From JBHHYR01 sp046757585 (GTDB lineage: Bacteria; Desulfobacterota; Binatia; HRBIN30), in assembly GCA_046757585.1 (NCBI GenBank), contig JBHHYR010000056.1, positions 1 through 19,431 on the forward strand: DNA of 19,431 bases, given 5' to 3'. The number at the start of each line of letters is the position of its first letter. The first letter of the stretch is position 1. Of the stretch, positions 15,331 through 19,431 are shown piece by piece. Made by a program: the position numbers and the translations under genes. The notes under the pieces were generated by a model. It searched no databases and was not told where the DNA came from. It saw only the letters and a list, made by a program, of their open reading frames with translations.

Positions 15331-16524
15331 CTAAATGGCTCCGCACTGCCGCAACGCGGCAATCTCGCCCACGGACAATCCGAGCAAGGTGCGTAGGAGG
15401 TCCGCCGTGTCAGCACCGAGACGTGAGGCCGGCTGGTAACGAGGCCGCACGTCATCGATCTTGATGGGGCAACCCACTTCGTGCAGCCGGCCAAACTGCG
15501 CGTGCTCGACTTCGATCACCATGTCGCGGGCGCGTACCTGCTCATCTTGCAGCGCGCGCTCCACCGTGTACACCGGCGCGCATGGAACCTGCCCGCGCAG
15601 CACATCGAGCCACTCGGCCGTCGTCTTGGTGCGCAGCACGGTTTTGAGCAAGGGGATGAGCTCGTCGCGATGCGCGAGGCGATCCTGAAAGGTGCGAAAG
15701 CGGGGATCGCCGGCGAGATGGCCGAGCCCTACGCGTTCGGCCAAGCGCTGCCAGAACTTCTCTTTCATGCACATGATCACGATGTTGCCATCCTGCGTCG
15801 GAAAGTTCTGCGACGGCACCAGCGTCTGATGCGCCGAATCCGGCAGCCGCGCTAACTTGTAGCCCGCGTTGAGGATCCAGACTGCGAGATAGTTCAGCAT
15901 GGAGACGGCAGTATCCAGCAGACTGACGTCGACGTCGCAGCCCACCCCCGTGTCCCGTGCGCGCAGCAGGCCGATCAACAAGCCGAGCGCGGACATCGCA
16001 CCGGCAGAGAAGTCGATGATCGATACTCCGCAGCGGGTCGGTGCCGTCCCCGGCTCACCGGTCATGCTCATGAAACCGGCCAGCGCCTGCACCAGAAAGT
16101 CGTATCCCGGATCGGCGGCGCGCGGACCGGTCTTGCCGAAGCCGGACAGACAGCAGCACACGATGCGCGGATTGATCCCTTTCAAGCTCGCGAAATCGAG
16201 GCCCAGCTTGGCCGGCAAGTCACCCCGCGGATTGGCGTACACCGCATCGGCCACCGTGACGAGACGGCGAAACACATCCTGCCCCTGCGGGATGCGCAGA
16301 TTCAGGGTCAGCGACTTCGCGTTGCGGTTGAGCGATTGGAAGTACGGGCTATCCCCGTCGGCGGCGTGCGGCGGCACGTTGCGGGCCTCGTCGCCACCAA
16401 TCGTGGGGTCCTCGATCTTGATGATGTCCGCGCCCAAGTCGCCGAGTACCGTCATGGCGTAGGGTCCCGCGCCGAGCTGCGTCAGTGCGAGGATGCGAAC
16501 TCCGCAGAGCGGAAGAGACGACAT
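15331..16524 (-). CDS. CaiB/BaiF-type family III CoA-transferase
   Basis: Family III CoA-transferases move CoA between a donor acyl-CoA and a free acid through an aspartyl-CoA intermediate. The 397-residue length fits. Marks are PLCGVRILALTQLGAGPYA (about 5-23), LGDLGADIIKIEDP (about 27-40), RNAKSLTLNL, NPRIVCCCLSGFGKTGP, DPGYDFLVQALAGFMSMTGE, and CGVSIIDFSAGAMSALGLL, in which Asp171 is the candidate catalytic aspartate. The C-terminal part carries PLLKTVLRTKTTAEWLDVL and the FGRLHEVGCPIKIDD block. It is first in the minus-strand operon, followed without a gap by an acyl-CoA dehydrogenase, so it probably activates the acid that the dehydrogenase then oxidises. Upstream only a weak AGGTG lies close to the ATG. 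The carboxylic acid used (carnitine, bile acid, alkylsuccinate or another) cannot be told. Confidence 0.94.
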   Translation of the reverse strand: MSSLPLCGVRILALTQLGAGPYAMTVLGDLGADIIKIEDPTIGGDEARNVPPHAADGDSPYFQSLNRNAKSLTLNLRIPQGQDVFRRLVTVADAVYANPRGDLPAKLGLDFASLKGINPRIVCCCLSGFGKTGPRAADPGYDFLVQALAGFMSMTGEPGTAPTRCGVSIIDFSAGAMSALGLLIGLLRARDTGVGCDVDVSLLDTAVSMLNYLAVWILNAGYKLARLPDSAHQTLVPSQNFPTQDGNIVIMCMKEKFWQRLAERVGLGHLAGDPRFRTFQDRLAHRDELIPLLKTVLRTKTTAEWLDVLRGQVPCAPVYTVERALQDEQVRARDMVIEVEHAQFGRLHEVGCPIKIDDVRPRYQPASRLGADTADLLRTLLGLSVGEIAALRQCGAI

Positions 16525-16585
16525 TGCACCTGTGTACTAAACCCAGCGCCGCGCGCAAGGGGCAGGGGCGGCACCTTTCTCCGTT

Positions 16586-16657
16586 GGCCTTTTGAAGTTG
16601 ATCGTTTCCGCTGGCTGCAAATGAGCGGTCAGTCAGCGCCGGCGGCTTAGCTCCGGC
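16586..16657 (-). repeat. 72-bp inverted repeat, left arm (intact)
   Basis: Read on the minus strand from 16657, this arm begins GCCGGAGCTAAGCCGCCGGC, an imperfect palindrome, and ends AACTTCAAAAGGCC. It matches the right arm (17776-17835 plus 18001-18012, once the MITE is removed) at 65 of 72 positions. All seven differences are transitions. It lies 62 bp upstream of the CoA-transferase start. Confidence 0.8.
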
Positions 16658-16683
16658 CGAGACGGTGAACGGAGATCCGCGAA

Positions 16684-16723
16684 CGTGGCGCGGGAATGAC
16701 GAGACTGAAATTCGCGCGCCACG
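16684..16723 (-). terminator. Hairpin after the truncated BNR/Cys-rich gene
   Basis: CGTGGCGCG at 16684-16692 pairs perfectly with CGCGCCACG at 16715-16723 (9 bp, 22-nt loop). It lies 23 bp past the stop of the minus-strand gene ending at 16747. There is no T-tract, so the terminator role is tentative. Confidence 0.3.
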
Positions 16724-16746
16724 CGAAGATTCTCGGAAGTAGTAGG

Positions 16747-17808
16747 TCAGGGCGGACAACTACTGTTGGTCACGCCATCGTCGGCCTGGTCGCAATCGGT
16801 TTCGAGGGCATCCATCGCGGTCACCATGAGACAGGTACGACAGGCTACCCGTTCAGCTACGCAGCCGGAAAAGTACCTCGCCCCGCGGCACGTACCGGGG
16901 AAGGCTGTGTTCGATAGGACGCCGTTGCACCGCTTGCCGACATCCCGGCTCAGCCTTGCAACGGCTTTCGGGATCTTCTCGTTCGGGTCCGTTCCCGGGC
17001 AGGCTGCGATTGCGGCAGCCTCGACTGCCCCACTCTTGAGGGCATCCTCCGCACAGGTGTTGAACACCTTGAGCATAGTGCGGGCAATCTTATCGGCATC
17101 CCGGGCCACCACGTACTGGCACATGCAGGCCCGCCGATCAGCGTTGCAGGGAATGATGGCGGCATCCAGATCGGCCCCGAAGATGTCACGGGTGAGGTTG
17201 ACCTCTTCTCCGACTGCCGCCTGGTTGACGGTGGCGGCGTCGGTTTTGGCGAAGCGGGGCGCGACACCTGTGCACTCGTCGATTTCGCTGTCAATTGTCC
17301 TCTTCATCGCTCGAGCGACCCTGATTTGACGGCCGGCAACGAGGCACGCCGTAGCCGTGCCCGGCAGCTTCGCCTTTCCGGCGTTCTTGACGCACAGGCG
17401 GTTCTCCTTGCCCCGTACCGCTGCGACCTGCGCACCGCGCCCGTTCAGCTCGTTGATACACTTCTGCTCGTTGTTGTTTTCAGGAGGCAAACCGCGCTCC
17501 ACCAGGATGTCATAGTCCTCGCCGATTGTGCCGCCCAGGCTGTCGTCGGAGCCCCACATAGCCACCCAGTGGCCCATCCGGTCGGTTGTGACCTGGGGGT
17601 TGAGGTTGCGTCCATCGGCGTTCGCGTTCAGCACTGCCGGTGCCGTCCACGTCGCCCCATTATCCGTCGAGCGTGCCACCAGAATATCCGGGCCAGCGCG
17701 CATCGTGCTGCCCACCATCAGCTTGCCCCCTGCTTGGCAAAGAGGCGGAATCGATATGTCACCGCAATTCCGACCGCCGGAGCTAAGCCGCCGGCGCTGA
17801 CTGACCAC
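16747..17808 (-). CDS. 5'-truncated BNR-repeat protein with 16-cysteine C-terminal domain
   Basis: The open frame codes for 353 residues. Residues about 26-107 are one unit of a BNR/sialidase-like repeat protein: ILVARSTDNGATWTAPAVLN holds the Asp-box STDNGATW (47-54), and PQVTTDRMGHWVAMWGSDDS and LGGTIGEDYDILVERG follow. Proteins of this kind normally carry several such units and a signal peptide; here neither is present. Residues 117-351 form a cysteine-rich domain with 16 Cys and the ending CRTCLMVTAMDALETDCDQA then DDGVTNSSCP, a style I associate with secreted Binatota/Deltaproteobacteria proteins of unknown function. The first 11 residues come from the 72-bp repeat (from 17776), so the frame looks like a gene cut at its 5' end and joined to the repeat. 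It is probably not expressed as a secreted product unless a distant start exists. A later ATG at 17718 is possible. Confidence 0.6.
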   Translation of the reverse strand: MVSQRRRLSSGGRNCGDISIPPLCQAGGKLMVGSTMRAGPDILVARSTDNGATWTAPAVLNANADGRNLNPQVTTDRMGHWVAMWGSDDSLGGTIGEDYDILVERGLPPENNNEQKCINELNGRGAQVAAVRGKENRLCVKNAGKAKLPGTATACLVAGRQIRVARAMKRTIDSEIDECTGVAPRFAKTDAATVNQAAVGEEVNLTRDIFGADLDAAIIPCNADRRACMCQYVVARDADKIARTMLKVFNTCAEDALKSGAVEAAAIAACPGTDPNEKIPKAVARLSRDVGKRCNGVLSNTAFPGTCRGARYFSGCVAERVACRTCLMVTAMDALETDCDQADDGVTNSSCPP

Positions 17809-18012
17809 TCACTTGCAGTCAGCGGAAACGATTAACAGTCCGTTGAAAAACAGGCACCGTAGCGAGGGTAAGCGATTTTGCGTCAGATCAAGGCGCCGAA
17901 CCGGAGGCAAATCGGGTGATTTTGTTGAGGATTCGGCAACGCAGAGCTGGCGGAAAATAGCCACCCGCAGTAGGGGCCCTGTTTTTCAACGGGCTGTTAA
18001 CTTCGGAAAGCC
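17776..18012 (+). repeat. 72-bp inverted repeat, right arm, split by MITE copy B
   Basis: The repeat occupies 17776-17835 and resumes at 18001-18012 (CTTCGGAAAGCC) after MITE copy B and one TTAA duplicate. It is the reverse-orientation partner of the arm at 16586-16657, so the pair encloses the truncated BNR/Cys-rich gene. The left arm has TCAA where this arm has the TTAA insertion site. Confidence 0.8.
17836..17996 (-). mobile_element. MITE copy B (161 bp, identical to copy A, inverted)
   Basis: All 161 bases are the reverse complement of copy A at 10939-11099, with no difference by hand comparison. It is flanked by a perfect TTAA duplication at 17832-17835 and 17997-18000. It lies inside the right arm of the 72-bp repeat, and its left-end CAGCCCGTTGA supplies the stop codon of a small minus-strand ORF. 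It contains no transposase gene. Confidence 0.92.
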
Positions 18013-18240
18013 GACGATGATGAAAGTGGTGGAGCGGTAATCAACCTCGACGTTTCTCAAGGACCTGCAACGTTTCCTGATTCGGTTGATCAAATTGGCA
18101 GCGCTCTCGGAGTCGTTGACCTGTATGCCGACGATATCGAGGCCAGTGCTTGATTCCGTCAACCGACGCGTACCCTCCGGCCCCACATTGCCCAACGTCC
18201 GTGAGCAGCGAAGCGTGCCCAGGATCGTGGTCAGGCTCAT
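17986..18240 (-). CDS. Small hypothetical protein, 3' end replaced by MITE copy B
   Basis: From the ATG at 18238-18240 the frame codes for 84 residues. It starts 29 bp after the stop of the dockerin gene on the same strand, behind a GGTGG that could serve as a ribosome site. The middle (SSTGLDIVGIQVNDSESAAN then LINRIRKRCRSLRNVEVDYR) has a helix with basic residues and then a strand-like STTFIIVGF. The last residues, LTAR and the TGA, come from the MITE. Without the element the frame would instead end in PKLIVSADCK. No family is recognised; codon and composition evidence is modest, so it may be a chance frame or a gene remnant. Confidence 0.3.
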   Translation of the reverse strand: MSLTTILGTLRCSRTLGNVGPEGTRRLTESSTGLDIVGIQVNDSESAANLINRIRKRCRSLRNVEVDYRSTTFIIVGFPKLTAR

Positions 18241-18269
18241 TCGACCACCCACGGGCCGGATCTGCGCAG

Positions 18270-19431
18270 CTACTGGCTCCGGAGTGAAAGCTGACGGCGG
18301 GCACTGGCGGAAATTGAGGTAGCACCGGATTCGCAGCTGCCAAGCGCGCCGTTGACGGCAGCAACCAGCTCGTCCACGGCGACCTCGCCGTCACCGTTCC
18401 GGTCGAACGCCCCGCAAGCACTGAGCGGTCTATTCCCGAGGGCGATGTTTACGCCCGTCACGAGCTCGTCGACCGTGACATGCCCGTCGCCGTTGCAGTC
18501 GCCGACGCAACCCGTTGATGTGGGGGTCCGGCTCTCCGTCGCCGAGGGCCATGGCGTTGCTGCCCCAGTCCGAGTCGGGGTGTCGGTCGGCGTTGCCGAG
18601 GCGGTCTCTGTCGCGGTCACGCCGCCCGTGAACGTCGCTGCTGGCCTTTCAGTCGCGCTGGGAGTTGCCGTGACCGCAGGGGTCGGTCGTAGAGTTGCCG
18701 TGCGGGTGGCTGGAGACGTGGAAGTTGGCGTGTTCGTGTGCGTTGCACTCGGTATCGCGGTGAAAGGCACGGTGGCCGTGCTGGTTGGAGACTTGGTTGG
18801 AGTCGGCCTCGGCGTCCTGCTTGCCGTCGACGTTGCCGTTACCGTCGCGGTGGCCGCCGGTACCGGAGTATAGGTTGCTGTACGTGTCGGCGTAGCCGTG
18901 AGCGTCGGCGTATCGCTCAGCGGAGGGCAGTCCAAATTGTGACCGGGGTCATATTTCCACGCGCCCTGCCCGTACACCGCCGCGTACAGGTAGCGCGGAT
19001 CGGATCGGTCGAGCTGCACGTCGGCAATCGGCGCTTGGTGGATCGTCAGGCCCGACGTGATGGATGACCACGTTGTCCCGTTGTCGGTGCTTACATCGAT
19101 TCCGCCGCGATGAACGCCGAGCGGGCCCACGAACCCCTCAGCTATGTAGACGCGATGCGGGCAAGAAGGGTCTACCTCGACGTCGCTAGCGGTGTAGCCA
19201 ATAGGTGGTGACGCCATCCGCGTCCACGTCCCGCCCGGCAGGAGACGGTACAGCCCGTCCGTGGTGGCCATGAAGAAGGTGCCGGCTGCTACCGGCGAGG
19301 ACGTGATCTTCATCACCACGCGGGGGGCGGGCGAGTTCAATCCCCACGGTTGCCACGAGGCGCCGTCGTCGGTGTCGGCGGCAACGGGGACGTAGGAGCG
19401 AGTGAGACAAGTCAAACTCAGACGCTGCCTG
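18270..19431 (-). CDS. Secreted BNR-type protein with Thr/Pro linker and C-terminal dockerin (5' end outside window)
   Basis: The frame is open to the window edge, so the start lies beyond 19431; a TTG at 19415 is unlikely to be real. The visible N-terminal part is beta-propeller-like: ATTDGLYRLLPGGTWTRM, SDVEVDPSCPHRVYIAEG, an Asp-box STDNGTTW, and DRSDPRYLYAAVYGQGAWKY, as in sortilin/BNR photosystem-like repeats. A Thr/Pro/Ala/Ser-rich linker of about 135 residues follows (DNA about 18513-18917), typical of flexible, often glycosylated extracellular spacers. The last module (DNA about 18333-18509) is dockerin-like: GDCNGDGHVTVDELVTGVN and DRNGDGEVAVDELVAAVN, two good EF-hand calcium loops, framed by four Cys as in the protein at 11510-12268. 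A 20-residue Ser/Arg tail ends the chain. Function unknown; probably a surface or secreted protein. Confidence 0.8.
   Translation of the reverse strand, partial: RQRLSLTCLTRSYVPVAADTDDGASWQPWGLNSPAPRVVMKITSSPVAAGTFFMATTDGLYRLLPGGTWTRMASPPIGYTASDVEVDPSCPHRVYIAEGFVGPLGVHRGGIDVSTDNGTTWSSITSGLTIHQAPIADVQLDRSDPRYLYAAVYGQGAWKYDPGHNLDCPPLSDTPTLTATPTRTATYTPVPAATATVTATSTASRTPRPTPTKSPTSTATVPFTAIPSATHTNTPTSTSPATRTATLRPTPAVTATPSATERPAATFTGGVTATETASATPTDTPTRTGAATPWPSATESRTPTSTGCVGDCNGDGHVTVDELVTGVNIALGNRPLSACGAFDRNGDGEVAVDELVAAVNGALGSCESGATSISASARRQLSLRSQ
18513..18917 (-). repeat. Degenerate Thr-Pro/Thr-Ala coding repeat (linker)
   Basis: This segment codes for about 135 residues dominated by Thr, Pro, Ala and Ser in units like TPTRTAT and TPTSTSPAT. 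The DNA carries matching runs of GTCGGCGT/GTTGCCGT-like words on the plus strand. Such tracts vary in length by slippage and recombination. Confidence 0.7.

Noticed and set aside
14569..15396. 275-codon plus-strand frame
   Set aside because: It is antisense to the acyl-CoA dehydrogenase.
17776..17835. Integron attC site, suggested by the palindrome and nearby TTAAC
   Set aside because: No RYYYAAC/GTTRRRY pair in the required arrangement and no integrase; the TTAAC is the MITE target site.
18041..18421. 126-codon minus-strand frame overlapping the dockerin gene end
   Set aside because: It overlaps the well-supported dockerin coding frame and lacks protein-like features.
1..19431. tRNA, rRNA or CRISPR array
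   Set aside because: Reading both strands gave no T-loop/anticodon arrangement, rRNA block or regularly spaced direct repeats; a tRNAscan or CRISPR search would settle it.

Overview
The window is GC-rich, densely coded DNA without plasmid or phage genes. It most resembles an uncultured Deltaproteobacteria-like soil or water lineage. Candidatus Binatota is my best guess, from the mix of acyl-CoA dehydrogenases, a CaiB-type CoA-transferase, a luciferase-like oxidoreductase, and secreted proteins ending in cysteine-bearing dockerin-like modules or a 16-cysteine domain. The taxonomy is inference; no rRNA or marker gene is present.

Layout. Positions 1-3476 (minus strand) hold a glycolate oxidase operon, glcD-glcE-glcF, with glcF cut by the window edge. 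Divergent from it, across a 43-bp spacer, are a class V aminotransferase of the alanine/serine-glyoxylate type and, overlapping it by four bases, an MltA-type lytic transglycosylase. Together glcDEF and the aminotransferase would turn glycolate into glyoxylate and then glycine. Next on the plus strand are a CBS-CBS-ACT-like protein (6098-6703) and a fusion of a phosphotransferase-like domain with a P-loop kinase (6755-8347). A cluster of C/G-rich palindromic repeats (8388-8530) separates this from a long VLCAD-like acyl-CoA dehydrogenase on the minus strand (8560-10485).

Positions 10486-11384 are gene-poor. They hold a small ORF broken by a 161-bp MITE and then a structured leader. The leader precedes a 38-residue secreted micro-ORF and a secreted protein with a cohesin-like and a dockerin-like module (11510-12268). 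From 16524 back to 12338 runs a minus-strand lipid/CoA cluster: CoA-transferase, acyl-CoA dehydrogenase, Aat and an LLM-class oxidoreductase.

The right end (16525-19431) is rearranged. It has a 5'-truncated BNR-repeat protein with a 16-cysteine C-terminal domain, flanked by a 72-bp inverted repeat. A second, identical but inverted copy of the MITE sits inside one arm of that repeat. Beyond it lie a small ORF and the 3' part of a secreted BNR/Thr-Pro-linker/dockerin gene.

The main novelty candidates are the perfectly conserved non-autonomous element with intact YTAR target duplications in both copies and a usable empty-site comparison, the secreted cohesin/dockerin and Cys-rich proteins, and the structured leader with its micro-ORF.
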